Of a stretch of 64,000 nt of DNA, positions 17,888 to 27,279 are shown piece by piece; the first letter of the stretch is position 1, and every line of letters starts with the position of its first letter. The translations under genes were made by a program, and so were the position numbers. The notes beneath the pieces are model-generated. The model saw only the letters and a program-made list of their open reading frames with translations. It was not told the origin of the DNA and ran no database searches. The DNA comes from Pseudophaeobacter sp. GTDB taxonomy: Bacteria; Pseudomonadota; Alphaproteobacteria; Rhodobacterales; Rhodobacteraceae. The stretch is from assembly GCA_027019165.1 (NCBI GenBank), contig JALUXC010000002.1, positions 124,001 to 188,000 of the forward strand, in the 5' to 3' direction.

Positions 17888-19336
17888 ATGGTTTCCCGCG
17901 TTATTCCCGTCGACCCTTTTGATCTGGTCCTCTTTGGTGCCACCGGCGATCTGGCGCGCCGCAAGATCCTACCGAGCCTGTTTCATCGCTTCCAGATCGG
18001 TCAGTTCGATGCGGCAACGCGCATTATCGGCACTTCGCGCGCGGATCTGGACCAGAAGGGGTTCCGCGAGCTGACGGCCGATGCCATCCGCGAATTCGGA
18101 CAGGAAGAAAACACCACGGAAGAGGAAATCGCCGCCTTTGCCGAACTGCTCGATTACGTGCCGGTCGATGCGCGCGGAGACACCGGCTGGGATGAGCTGG
18201 GCAAACACCTGCGCGAAGATGTGATCCGCGCCTTCTACCTGTCGGTCGGCCCCAGCCTGTTCACCGATATCGCGGACAGGCTCAGCGCCAGCGGCATTGC
18301 CACCCCCGACAGCCGCATCGTGCTGGAAAAACCATTCGGACATGACCTGGCTTCTGCTCAGGCGCTCAATCAAGCACTGCGGGCGCATTTTCAGGAAGGT
18401 CAGATCTACCGGATCGATCATTACCTCGGCAAGGAAACCGTGCAGAACCTGATGGCGCTGCGCTTTGCCAACTCTCTGTTCGAACCCTTGTGGAACTCTT
18501 CCCATATCGACCATGTACAGATCACCGTCGCCGAAAGCATCGGAGTCGAGGGGCGCGGCGAGTATTACGACAAATCGGGTGCCATGCGGGACATGGTGCA
18601 GAACCACCTGATGCAACTTTTGTGCCTCACCGCGATGGAGCCGCCTGCCCGTTTTACGCCAAACGCGGTTCGCGACGAAAAGGTCAAGGTGATCGAGGCG
18701 CTCAATCCCGTCGCGCCTGATGACATCGCCCGCGGCCAGTATCGCGGCAAGGATGGCGATAGCTACCGTGATCATGCGGGCAACCCTGACAGCACCACCG
18801 AGAGCTTTATTGCCATGAAGGTGGAGGTGGCGAACTGGCGGTGGGCTGGCACGCCTTTTTACCTGCGCACCGGCAAATGCCTGCGCGAACGCGTCTCCGA
18901 AATCGCCGTCTTCTTCCGCGACCCGCCGCATAACATCTTTGAAGGCGCAGCGGGTGTGCATGGCAACGTGCTGGTGATCCGCCTGCAACCGGATGAAGGC
19001 ATCACCCTGCGCACGACGATCAAAGATCCCGGTCCGGGCGGCATGCGCCTGACGGCGGCGAACCTTGATATGACCTTTGCCGACTCCCTGCCGGGTGCAG
19101 AGCGCCCGCAAGACGCCTATGAGCGGCTGATCATGGATGTGATCCGGGGCAATCAGACCCTGTTCATGCGCGGCGACGAGGTTGAGGCCGCCTGGGCCTG
19201 GGCCGATCCCATCATCGCAGACTGGACCGAGGCCGGCACCGAACCGCAACGCTATGACCGCGGCGGGTCTGGGCCAGAGGATTCCCTTCTGCTGATGCAC
19301 CGCGACGGGCGGCGATGGCGCGGCATCGGAGACTGA
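17888..19336 (+). CDS. zwf: Glucose-6-phosphate 1-dehydrogenase
   Basis: A 482-residue enzyme oxidising glucose-6-phosphate to 6-phosphogluconolactone with NAD(P). The coenzyme motif is [16 protein letters not shown], and the catalytic signature [14 protein letters not shown] is intact, with EKPFGHDL upstream. The start is 36 bases after pgi. The gene is followed directly by edd (77-base gap); no 6-phosphogluconolactonase gene is interposed, unlike the common zwf-pgl arrangement. Confidence 0.96.
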   Translation: MVSRVIPVDPFDLVLFGATGDLARRKILPSLFHRFQIGQFDAATRIIGTSRADLDQKGFRELTADAIREFGQEENTTEEEIAAFAELLDYVPVDARGDTGWDELGKHLREDVIRAFYLSVGPSLFTDIADRLSASGIATPDSRIVLEKPFGHDLASAQALNQALRAHFQEGQIYRIDHYLGKETVQNLMALRFANSLFEPLWNSSHIDHVQITVAESIGVEGRGEYYDKSGAMRDMVQNHLMQLLCLTAMEPPARFTPNAVRDEKVKVIEALNPVAPDDIARGQYRGKDGDSYRDHAGNPDSTTESFIAMKVEVANWRWAGTPFYLRTGKCLRERVSEIAVFFRDPPHNIFEGAAGVHGNVLVIRLQPDEGITLRTTIKDPGPGGMRLTAANLDMTFADSLPGAERPQDAYERLIMDVIRGNQTLFMRGDEVEAAWAWADPIIADWTEAGTEPQRYDRGGSGPEDSLLLMHRDGRRWRGIGD

Positions 19337-19413
19337 TCCGATCCCCCGCCTCCCCCTGCCCCAATCCCCCTGCCCTCAGCCAGCCCGCGCCAGACACCCG
19401 AAAGGCATCTCAC

Positions 19414-21222
19414 ATGAGCTTGAACCAGACACTCAAAGAGGTCACCGAACGGATCATCGCCCGCAGCGCCGAAACCCGCAGCGCCTATCTGGCGCGCATG
19501 CGCGCGGCCCAAGGCAAAGGACCCGCACGCGCGCATCTGTCCTGCTCGGGGCAGGCCCATGCCTATGCCGCAACCGGCGCCGACCAGGACACGCTCGCCA
19601 CTGGAACAGCCGGGCATCTGGGCATCGTCACCGCCTATAACGACATGCTGTCGGCGCATCAGCCTTTTGAGACCTACCCGACCCTGATCCGCAACGCTCT
19701 GCGCGCCAGCGGCGGCACCGCACAGGTCGCAGGTGGCGTGCCCGCCATGTGCGATGGCGTCACCCAGGGCGAGGCGGGCATGGAGCTGAGCCTGTTTTCC
19801 CGGGACACCATCGCTCTGGCCACCGGCGTCGCGCTTAGCCACAACGTCTTTGATGCGGCGGTTTTCCTCGGGGTTTGCGACAAGATCGTGCCGGGGCTTG
19901 TGATCGGCGCGCAGACCTTTGGCCATCTTCCGGCGGTCTTTTTGCCTGCGGGGCCGATGACCAGCGGTCTGTCAAACGATGAAAAATCCAAGATACGCCA
20001 GCAGTTCGCCGCCGGAGAGATTGGCCGCGAAGAGCTGCTGAAGGCCGAGATGGCCGCCTACCACGGCCCCGGCACCTGCACCTTCTATGGCACTGCCAAC
20101 ACCAACCAGATGTTGATGGAGTTCATGGGGCTGCACCTTCCGGGGTCGTCCTTTGTCAATCCCGGCACCCCCCTGCGCGAGGCGCTGACCATTGAGGGCG
20201 CGAAACGCGCGCTCTCGCTCTCGGCGCTTGGCAACAGCTACACGCCGGTCTGCGACGTGCTGGATGAAAAGGCCTTTGCGAACGGCATCGTCGGGCTGAT
20301 GGCCACCGGCGGCTCCACCAACCTGTTGATCCACCTCATCGCCATGGCCCGCGCCGGGGGCGTGATCCTCGACTGGCAGGATTTTGCGGACCTTTCGGAT
20401 GTTGTGCCGCTTTTGGCGCGCGTCTATCCCAACGGTCTGGCGGATGTGAACCATTTCCACGCGGCAGGCGGGCTTGGCTATATGATCGGAGAGCTTTTGA
20501 ATGCGGGCTTCCTGCATCCCGATACCAAGACGGTCGCGGGTATGGGGCTGGAACACTACACACAGGAACCCTTCCTGACGGATGAGGGCCTCACCTTCCG
20601 CCCCGGCACGACAAAATCTCTGAACGAGGGCGTTGTGCGCCCTGCAACGGAACCCTTCCAGAAAACCGGCGGTCTCAAGCGCCTGACCGGCAGCCTTGGC
20701 ACCGCCGTGATCAAGGTCTCTGCCGTCGCCGAGGAGCACCACGTGATCGAGGCCCCCGCCCGTGTCTTTCATGACCAGGACGAGGCCAAGGCCGCCTTTA
20801 AGGCAGGCGAATTCACCGGCGATGTGATCCTTGTGGTGCGCTTTCAGGGGCCAAAGGCAAACGGCATGCCAGAGCTGCACAGCCTGACGCCGATGCTGGG
20901 CATTCTGCAGGGCAAGGGGCACAAGGTGGCACTGGTCACCGATGGGCGCATGTCGGGTGCCTCGGGCAAGGTGCCTGCCGCCATTCACGTGGTCCCCGAG
21001 GCGCTGGACGGTGGCCCCATCGCCCGCATTCGCGATGGCGATATGCTGCGGCTGGATGCCACGACCGGCACGCTTGATGTGCTGACCCCCGGCGCGCTCG
21101 AGCGGGAGCCTGCCACAGCCGACCTTTCCTCCTATCAGCACGGCACCGGGCGCGAGCTGTTCTCGCTGTTCCGCCGCGCCGTGACCTCTGCCGACACCGG
21201 CGCCAGCGTATTCGGAGACTGA
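19414..21222 (+). CDS. edd: Phosphogluconate dehydratase
   Basis: A 602-residue iron-sulphur enzyme of the IlvD/Edd family, dehydrating 6-phosphogluconate to KDPG. Family segments: [39 protein letters not shown] and [10 protein letters not shown] (cluster cysteines), [15 protein letters not shown] and [18 protein letters not shown]. The ATG at 19414 is used because it matches the family start; an upstream in-frame ATG at 19315 would add 33 Pro-rich residues overlapping the zwf end. It is 4 bases from eda. Confidence 0.96.
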   Translation: MSLNQTLKEVTERIIARSAETRSAYLARMRAAQGKGPARAHLSCSGQAHAYAATGADQDTLATGTAGHLGIVTAYNDMLSAHQPFETYPTLIRNALRASGGTAQVAGGVPAMCDGVTQGEAGMELSLFSRDTIALATGVALSHNVFDAAVFLGVCDKIVPGLVIGAQTFGHLPAVFLPAGPMTSGLSNDEKSKIRQQFAAGEIGREELLKAEMAAYHGPGTCTFYGTANTNQMLMEFMGLHLPGSSFVNPGTPLREALTIEGAKRALSLSALGNSYTPVCDVLDEKAFANGIVGLMATGGSTNLLIHLIAMARAGGVILDWQDFADLSDVVPLLARVYPNGLADVNHFHAAGGLGYMIGELLNAGFLHPDTKTVAGMGLEHYTQEPFLTDEGLTFRPGTTKSLNEGVVRPATEPFQKTGGLKRLTGSLGTAVIKVSAVAEEHHVIEAPARVFHDQDEAKAAFKAGEFTGDVILVVRFQGPKANGMPELHSLTPMLGILQGKGHKVALVTDGRMSGASGKVPAAIHVVPEALDGGPIARIRDGDMLRLDATTGTLDVLTPGALEREPATADLSSYQHGTGRELFSLFRRAVTSADTGASVFGD

Positions 21223-21226
21223 CCCC

Positions 21227-21877
21227 ATGAGCATCACCCCCAAGGACGCCAGCACCCGCACCCGCGAGATCTGCCAGTTGGCCCCCATCGTGCCGGTGCT
21301 TGTCGTCCATGACCTCGCCCACGCCCGCCCTCTGGCCGAGGCATTGGTCGCAGGCGGCCTTCCCGCTCTTGAGGTGACACTGCGCACGCCTGCAGCGCTT
21401 GATGTGATCCGCGAGATGGCACAGGTGCCCGGCGGCGTGGTCGGTGCTGGCACTCTGGTGACGCCCGATGATGTGAGTGCCGCTGTCGAGGCAGGCGCGC
21501 AGTTTGGCGTCTCCCCCGGTGCCACCGACCGCTTGCTTGACGCGTGCGAAGCTGCCGGGTTGCCCATGCTGCCGGGAGCTGCCACCGCCTCCGAAGCGAT
21601 GCGCCTTTTAGAGCGCGGTTATGACATGCTGAAGTTCTTCCCCGCCGAAGCCTCGGGCGGTGCGCCCGCGCTCAAATCCATCGGCGCGCCATTGCCGCAG
21701 ATTTCGTTCTGCCCCACGGGCGGGGTCAGCCCGGCAAATGCCAAGACCTATCTGTCGCTGCCAAATGTGATCTGCGCAGGCGGCAGCTGGGTCGCCCCGG
21801 CAGATCTGGTCACGGCGGGCGACTGGGATAGCATCACTGAGTTGGCAAAAGCGGCGCGGGCGCTGACTGAAGGCTGA
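21227..21877 (+). CDS. eda: KDPG/KHG aldolase
   Basis: A 216-residue class I aldolase splitting KDPG into pyruvate and glyceraldehyde-3-phosphate, the last step of the Entner-Doudoroff pathway. The catalytic Glu49 lies in LEVTLRTPAALD and the Schiff-base Lys136 in MLKFFPAEASGG; GAGTLVTPDDV and FCPTGGV are also conserved. It ends the pgi-zwf-edd-eda set. Confidence 0.95.
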   Translation: MSITPKDASTRTREICQLAPIVPVLVVHDLAHARPLAEALVAGGLPALEVTLRTPAALDVIREMAQVPGGVVGAGTLVTPDDVSAAVEAGAQFGVSPGATDRLLDACEAAGLPMLPGAATASEAMRLLERGYDMLKFFPAEASGGAPALKSIGAPLPQISFCPTGGVSPANAKTYLSLPNVICAGGSWVAPADLVTAGDWDSITELAKAARALTEG

Positions 21878-21895
21878 GCTGCACACCTGTTCGGG

Positions 21896-21949
21896 TTGAC
21901 AGTCGAAACAGCTTCCGCGATGTATCGCAACCAATTCCAAATTGGTTGC
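21896..21949 (+). promoter_or_regulatory. Promoter and operator of the ggt-tauE-gntR operon
   Basis: A consensus -35 TTGACA at 21896-21901 is followed about 19 bases later by a weak TGTATC. Immediately downstream, at 21927-21949, GCAACCAATT and AATTGGTTGC form perfect 10-bp arms around CCA. Dyads containing TTGGT/ACCAA are typical of FadR-subfamily GntR regulators, and one is encoded three genes downstream at 24645, so autoregulation is likely by inference. Confidence 0.55.
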
Positions 21950-21987
21950 AGCGCCTCTGGCTGCGCCCATAGTCAGAGGAGATCGCC

Positions 21988-23778
21988 ATGCAGCCCTTTA
22001 CCACCCGCCCGGAAATTCGAGGGCGTTTTGGCGTTGTCACCTCAACCCACTGGATCGCCTCGGCCGTGGGTTTTGGCATTCTGGAAAAAGGCGGCAATGC
22101 CTTTGATGCTGCCGTGGCAACGGGGTTGGTCCTGCAAGTGGTGGAGCCGCATCTGAACGGCCCGGCGGGAGATCTGCCCGCGATCTTCCATTCCGTCACG
22201 ACTGGCGAGACCGAAGTTCTGGCGGCACAAGGCCCCGCCCCGGCAGGCGCCACAATCGAGCACTACAAAGCGCAAGGCCTCACGCTTATTCCCGGCTCGG
22301 GGCTTTTGTCGACCGTGGTGCCGGGTGCCTTTGACGGCTGGATGCTGATGCTGCGCGATCACGGCAGCCTATCCCTGCGCGAGGTGATGACGCCCGCCAT
22401 CGACTATGCCCGCGACGGCCACCCGGTCTTGCCGCGCGTCGCGCATACCATCGCGGATCTGGCCGCGTATTTTGCTCGCGAATGGCCCTCCTCCGCCGAG
22501 GTCTGGACACCGGGTGGCGCGGCGCCCGAACCCAACGCAATGTTCCGCAACCCGGATCTTGCCGAGACCTATCAACGCCTTGTGGAAGTGGGAGAAGCCG
22601 CCGGTGAAGAACGCAGCGCCCAGATCGACGCCACACGCACCGCCTGGGCCGAAGGCTTCGTCGCCGATGCGATCTTTGACTACCTCTCAGACGCCTGCGT
22701 GCATGATGTCTCAGAACAAAAGAACCGCGCGGTGATGACCGCTGACGACATGGCAGGCTGGCGCGCGGGCTATGAGCCGTCGCTGACCTATGACTATCAC
22801 GGCTGGACGGTCCACAAGACCCAAAGCTGGTCGCAGGGGCCGGTTATGCTGCAGGGGCTTGCGATCCTGAAACACTTTGATCTTGGCGCCATGGATCCCC
22901 TTGGGGACGAGTTCACCCACACGGTGATCGAAGCGATGAAGCTCGCCTATGCCGACCGCGAGGCCTATTATGGCGATCCCGCACACAGCGAAGTGCCGAT
23001 GGAGGTGCTGCTATCGGACGAATACAACGCTGAACGTGCAGGGCTGATCGCACGCGAGGCCTCATTGGAGCAGCGTCCGGGCCGGGTGCCGGGATTCGAA
23101 CACCTTGCCGATGCCTATGTCGAGCGCGCGTCCCGCGACTTTGGCGTCGTGGATGCTGCCCCGCAGGAACCCACCATGGCACATCTGACCGAGAAACGCG
23201 GCGATACGGTGCATCTGGATATCATCGACCGCTGGGGCAATATGGTCTCGGCCACGCCCTCGGGCGGCTGGCTGCAGTCCAATCCGGTGATCCCCGGCCT
23301 TGGCTTTCCGCTCAATTCCCGCGCGCAGATGTTCTGGCTGGAAGAGGGCCTGCCCACCTCGCTGGCACCGGGGCGCCGCCCCCGCACCACCCTGACGCCC
23401 AGCCTTGCAGAAAAGGACGGCCAGCGGCTGGTCTTTGGCACGCCGGGCGGCGATCAGCAGGACCAGTGGCAGCTGATCTGGTTCCTGCGCTTCGTGCACC
23501 ACGGGTTCGACCTGCAACAGGGGCTGGATGCGCCACTGTTTCACACCATGCACTTTCAGGGCAGCTTCTTCCCGCGCGAGGCGTTGCCCGGCGAGATGAT
23601 GATCGAAGCGAGTTATGATGCCGCAACCATCGCCGCCCTGCGCGCCCGCGGCCATGTCGTGACCGTGGCCGATCCCTGGACCGTGGGCCGACTGACTGCA
23701 GCTCTGCGCCATGCGGATGGCACCCTGCAGGCCGCCGCCACGCCGCGCCTGATGCAGGCCTATGCCATTGGCCGTTAG
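21988..23778 (+). CDS. Gamma-glutamyltransferase-family Ntn hydrolase
   Basis: A 596-residue protein of the GGT superfamily (self-cleaving N-terminal nucleophile hydrolases). The N-terminal half has VTSTHWIASAVGFGILEKGGNAFDAAVA. The probable cleavage and nucleophile residue is Thr407 in KRGDTVHLDIIDRWGN; the second residue of the usual Thr-Thr-His is Val here. The glycine-rich oxyanion part is LTPSLAEKDGQRLVFGTPGGDQQ. There is no signal peptide, unlike periplasmic Ggt, so it is likely cytoplasmic. Substrate unknown. It leads an operon with a TauE/SafE exporter and a GntR regulator. Confidence 0.88.
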   Translation: MQPFTTRPEIRGRFGVVTSTHWIASAVGFGILEKGGNAFDAAVATGLVLQVVEPHLNGPAGDLPAIFHSVTTGETEVLAAQGPAPAGATIEHYKAQGLTLIPGSGLLSTVVPGAFDGWMLMLRDHGSLSLREVMTPAIDYARDGHPVLPRVAHTIADLAAYFAREWPSSAEVWTPGGAAPEPNAMFRNPDLAETYQRLVEVGEAAGEERSAQIDATRTAWAEGFVADAIFDYLSDACVHDVSEQKNRAVMTADDMAGWRAGYEPSLTYDYHGWTVHKTQSWSQGPVMLQGLAILKHFDLGAMDPLGDEFTHTVIEAMKLAYADREAYYGDPAHSEVPMEVLLSDEYNAERAGLIAREASLEQRPGRVPGFEHLADAYVERASRDFGVVDAAPQEPTMAHLTEKRGDTVHLDIIDRWGNMVSATPSGGWLQSNPVIPGLGFPLNSRAQMFWLEEGLPTSLAPGRRPRTTLTPSLAEKDGQRLVFGTPGGDQQDQWQLIWFLRFVHHGFDLQQGLDAPLFHTMHFQGSFFPREALPGEMMIEASYDAATIAALRARGHVVTVADPWTVGRLTAALRHADGTLQAAATPRLMQAYAIGR

Positions 23779-23813
23779 GCCCGCCCCCTCACAGCCCGAC
23801 AAGGGAACACACC

Positions 23814-24638
23814 ATGCTTGATATGAATACGCTTTTGACCCTCGCCGCCGTTGCCGCCGGATCCGGTATCGTGGGCGGGATCCTCGCTGGTCTTCTGGGT
23901 GTCGGCGGCGGCATTGTCATCGTGCCCGCGCTGTACTTTGCCCTGTCGCTGACCGGCATGGAGCCCGCGCTGACCATGCAGGTGGCGGTGGGCACCTCAC
24001 TGTCGACCATCGTCTTTACCTCGCTCTCATCGGGCTATGGTCACTACAAGAAGGGCGCCATCGATATGGAGCTGCTCAAGCTCTGGGCCCCGTCGATCCT
24101 GGTGGGCGTGGTGATCGGAGGTATCCTTGGCGGCGTGGTTTCGGGCCAGGTGCTGATCGCGGTCTTTGCCACGGTAGCCGTTCTGGTCGCGCTGGATATG
24201 ATCCTGCGCAAGGCACAGGACAGCGACACTCCCCGCAGCTTCTCCAAACCGGTCTGGGCGGCACTTGGTGTTGTGGCAGGGTCAATCTCGGCGATGATGG
24301 GGATCGGCGGCGGCACCGTCTGCGTGCCGATGCTGAACTTCCTTGGCTATGACATCCGCAAGGCCGTAGGCACCTCGGCCGCCATAGGGTTCATCATCGG
24401 AGTGCCCGGCGCTCTGATCTATATGGCAACGGGCTTTGGCGCCGAAGGCCTGCCACCATTTTCATTTGGCTATGTGAACCTCTTCCTTGCTGCCGTGATC
24501 ATTCCGCTCAGCACCACCTTTGCGCGGGTCGGAGTAAAGCTCGCCCATAGCATCCCGCGTCGCGCGCTGCGGCTGTCCTTTGGTCTGTTCCTGCTGCTCA
24601 CCTCGGCACGGATGTTCAAGGATCTGTTTTTCGGTTAA
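23814..24638 (+). CDS. TauE/SafE-family (DUF81) membrane transporter
   Basis: A 274-residue protein with about eight hydrophobic segments and the two internal repeats of the TauE/SafE family: GGILAGLLGVGGGIVIVPALYF in the first half and MMGIGGGTVCVPMLNFLGYD in the second. Members export sulphite, sulphoacetate or other small organosulphur anions. It is 35 bases after the GGT-like gene and 6 bases before the GntR gene. The substrate cannot be told from the sequence. Confidence 0.85.
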   Translation: MLDMNTLLTLAAVAAGSGIVGGILAGLLGVGGGIVIVPALYFALSLTGMEPALTMQVAVGTSLSTIVFTSLSSGYGHYKKGAIDMELLKLWAPSILVGVVIGGILGGVVSGQVLIAVFATVAVLVALDMILRKAQDSDTPRSFSKPVWAALGVVAGSISAMMGIGGGTVCVPMLNFLGYDIRKAVGTSAAIGFIIGVPGALIYMATGFGAEGLPPFSFGYVNLFLAAVIIPLSTTFARVGVKLAHSIPRRALRLSFGLFLLLTSARMFKDLFFG

Positions 24639-24644
24639 ACCGCC

Positions 24645-25337
24645 ATGACCGCTCCCCCCCAAATAGATGAGGAGATCGCAGAGCGCCTGCGCCGGGAGAT
24701 CTCGCAAGGTGCCATGCTCGATGCGGACGGTCGCCTTCCCCCTGAACGGCAGCTGGCGGAGCGCCTGAGCATCAGCCGCGCGCATCTGCGTCGAGTTCTG
24801 GATCTGCTCACTGCTGATGGCACGATCTTTCGCCGCCGGGGTCAGGGCACCTTTGCCCTGCCGCCCCCGGCCACCGATGCTGCGCGTCTGAAACCCCTGT
24901 CACGCCGTATTACCCCGGCAGACGTGATGGAAGTCCGCCTTGGGCTGGAGCCAATGCTGGCCGCGCTGGCAGCGACCCGCGCCAGCGCGCAGGAACGCGG
25001 CCAATTTGCCCGAATTGCCGCTGCGACCCAGACCGCCCAAGATCAGGCCGCTTATCATGCGGCAGACGACATCTTTCACTACAAGATCGCTCAGATGGCA
25101 CAGAATGCCCTCTACCTGACTATGTACGAAGCCATTCGCAGCGTCCGCCGCGAAGCAAGCTGGACCCGGCAGCGGGCCAAGACCTATTCCGAAGATGTGT
25201 TTGCGTTTTTGGCACGCCAGCACCAGTCCCTCGCGACTGCGATCATCGATGGCGATGCCGCCGGGGCCGAAACAACGATGAGAGAGCATCTGCAAACGGT
25301 CGCAACAACTCTTTCGCAGCCCCCTGGCACCGAATAA
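24645..25337 (+). CDS. GntR-family regulator, FadR/FCD subfamily
   Basis: A 230-residue regulator. The N-terminal winged helix-turn-helix is RLPPERQLAERLSISRAHLRRVLDLLTADG followed by the wing FRRRGQGTFALP. The C-terminal FCD ligand domain has the metal-binding pattern with Asp/His in DDIFHYKIAQ and later QHQSLATAIIDGDAAGAETTMREHL. It is last in the operon and probably controls it through the inverted repeat at 21927-21949. The effector is unknown. Confidence 0.88.
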   Translation: MTAPPQIDEEIAERLRREISQGAMLDADGRLPPERQLAERLSISRAHLRRVLDLLTADGTIFRRRGQGTFALPPPATDAARLKPLSRRITPADVMEVRLGLEPMLAALAATRASAQERGQFARIAAATQTAQDQAAYHAADDIFHYKIAQMAQNALYLTMYEAIRSVRREASWTRQRAKTYSEDVFAFLARQHQSLATAIIDGDAAGAETTMREHLQTVATTLSQPPGTE

Positions 25338-25602
25338 ATGCCCTGCAGTTCACTCCACTGAGAGCGACGGGCAATTTGTCCCAGGTGAGGCCTGGAAGGT
25401 ATTCCCTGCACAAAGCTGACCCGGAAACGCGCAAGACGCAAGCCTGCGGGCACCAGATATCTTCCATTTTTTTCAAACAATTAAACCGCTTTGCTCTGCA
25501 AACTCATTCCGAGAACCGGAAGGGGCTCCCTCGGCTTCCGATACCCGGCACGATACTGATTTTTCCTTTCACATCGCCGTGAGCTTGCGCTATCGAGATC
25601 CC

Positions 25603-25980
25603 ATGACTCGCCTGTCCACCCGTTTCTGCCTGCGTCTTTTGACCGCTCTGGCCTTCACCATGGCAATGGTGACGGTTGGATTCGGGCATAAGCACGTGAC
25701 ACGGGACAACGGACAAACCGGCGCCCTGCCTGCTGAAATCATTGCGATCTATGGCGATGCGGCAGAGGATCTTTGCGGTGAGTTCAGCGACAGTGGCGCC
25801 GCCAACGACGCCGCCTGCCCGCTGTGCCGTCTGGTCGATACGGCAATGATGCCGGAGCCGCTGTGCCTTTACCGCGACATGGAATATGTCGCCCTGCCTG
25901 ACCGGTTGGCCGAGGCTACCGTTCTGCCGCAGTTGCACACGCAGACCTCCCATGCGCCAAGGGCACCGCCCGCAGCCTGA
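25603..25980 (+). CDS. Small secreted or anchored protein with CxxC motif upstream of an FecBCD importer
   Basis: A 125-residue protein. The N-terminus is basic then hydrophobic (RLLTALAFTMAMVTVGF), a signal peptide or anchor, followed by a His-containing GHKH. A CPLC motif lies at Cys72/Cys75, with another Cys at LCGEF. The pattern recalls DUF2946-type proteins, which are short, membrane-anchored and carry CxxC; the assignment is tentative. A GTG at 25579 could extend the start by 8 codons, but neither has a good ribosome-binding site. It precedes the metal-type ABC transporter by 183 bases and may share its regulation. Confidence 0.6.
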   Translation: MTRLSTRFCLRLLTALAFTMAMVTVGFGHKHVTRDNGQTGALPAEIIAIYGDAAEDLCGEFSDSGAANDAACPLCRLVDTAMMPEPLCLYRDMEYVALPDRLAEATVLPQLHTQTSHAPRAPPAA

Positions 25981-26163
25981 CCTGACAGGCTGACCTCTCT
26001 GGCCGCTGTGCGCTGCCCCCCCTTTTTTGGCCTGTCCACTGAAGTGCGCCGTGGCGCGGTCGGTCCTTTTTCCATCCAAGGATCAGCGCCTGCTGCCCAT
26101 GCCCCTTTTTCGTGTCGGCACTCTGTGCCCGCGCGCTCATTCACAAACTCAGGAGATACTCCC

Positions 26164-27279
26164 GTGCTGAACATCTTTGCACGCCTTTTGTCCGGCATTC
26201 TGCTGGCAGTCGCCCTCATCTCGCCCGCCTGGGCCGAAAGCATCACCATCAAGGACGCCTATGACCGTGAGGTCGAGGTGCCTGCCAACCCCGAGCGCAT
26301 CCTGCTTGGCTTTTACTATGAAGATTTCTTTGCCGTTGGTGGCGCTGACGCCTACGATCGCGTGGTCGCCATTTCCCGCAGCCCCTGGGAAGGCTGGCGC
26401 GGCCTGCAATGGAAAGCCTATGTCGCAGCCGTTCCGCGCATCGAAACCCTGACAGATGTGGGTGAAGTGGACAGCGGCACCTTCTCGCTGGAGGTCGCTC
26501 TGGCTGCCAAGCCGCAGGTCGCGATTCTGGCAGGCTGGCAATACAATGCCTTGGGCGATGGGGTTCAGCGCCTCGAAGCAGCGGGCGTTCCGGTGGTCGT
26601 GCTCGACTACAACGCACAGACGGTTGAAAAACACGTCGCTTCTACCCTCGCGCTGGGTCAGATCCTGGGCGCAACAGAGCGCGCAACAGAGCTGGCCATG
26701 GCCTACAAAGCGGCTGTCGAGGACGTTGCCGCGCGTCTGGAAGGGATCACAGAACACCCCAAGGTTTATGTCGAACTGGCGCGCAAGGGCGCAGACGAGG
26801 TGGATAACTCCTACGGCAACACCATGTGGGGCCGCCTGATCGAGACAGCTGGTGGCACCAATATCGCCGCCACCGAGATCGAGAAATGGGGCCCCCTCAG
26901 CCCCGAGTATGTGCTGGCGCAGAACCCCGATGTGATCTTCCTCGCAGGGTCTGGCTGGATGGGCCGCGACAAGGCCGTGATCATGGGGCCCGGCATTGAT
27001 CCCGCGCTGTCACACGAGCGCATGCAGCCCTACACGCACCGGGCGGGCTGGAGCGGCATGAACGCCGTGAAAGACGGCAGTGTCCACGCCATCTACCATG
27101 GCGGTGCTCGCACGCTCTATGACTATGTCTTCCTGCAGTATCTGGCCAAAGCGCTGCACCCAGAACTGTTTGACGATGTGGACCCGCAGGCGAACCTTGA
27201 GGCCTTCTTTGCCAAATACATGCCGATCCAGTTCAAGGGCACCTATATGACCCGGCTGCCGGATCCTGCAAACGGATGA
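26164..27279 (+). CDS. FecB/BtuF-type ABC transporter periplasmic binding protein
   Basis: A 371-residue binding protein. The start is GTG at 26164, chosen because AGGAGA lies 11 bases upstream and a signal peptide begins there (LLSGILLAVALISPAWA, cleaved before ESITIKD); an upstream in-frame ATG at 26008 would put 52 non-signal residues in front. The mature protein has the cluster-A-2 pattern TIKDAYDREVEVPANPERIL. It captures an iron chelate, metal or cobalamin-like ligand; which one is not clear. It overlaps the permease by 4 bases. Confidence 0.87.
   Translation: MLNIFARLLSGILLAVALISPAWAESITIKDAYDREVEVPANPERILLGFYYEDFFAVGGADAYDRVVAISRSPWEGWRGLQWKAYVAAVPRIETLTDVGEVDSGTFSLEVALAAKPQVAILAGWQYNALGDGVQRLEAAGVPVVVLDYNAQTVEKHVASTLALGQILGATERATELAMAYKAAVEDVAARLEGITEHPKVYVELARKGADEVDNSYGNTMWGRLIETAGGTNIAATEIEKWGPLSPEYVLAQNPDVIFLAGSGWMGRDKAVIMGPGIDPALSHERMQPYTHRAGWSGMNAVKDGSVHAIYHGGARTLYDYVFLQYLAKALHPELFDDVDPQANLEAFFAKYMPIQFKGTYMTRLPDPANG

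Noticed and set aside
19972-21585. 537-codon open frame antisense to edd and eda
   Set aside because: It spans two well-supported genes on the other strand and shows low-complexity shadow composition.
26008-26163. N-terminal extension of the FecB-type binding protein
   Set aside because: It would place 52 non-hydrophobic residues before a clear signal peptide; the GTG at 26164 with AGGAGA is the better start.
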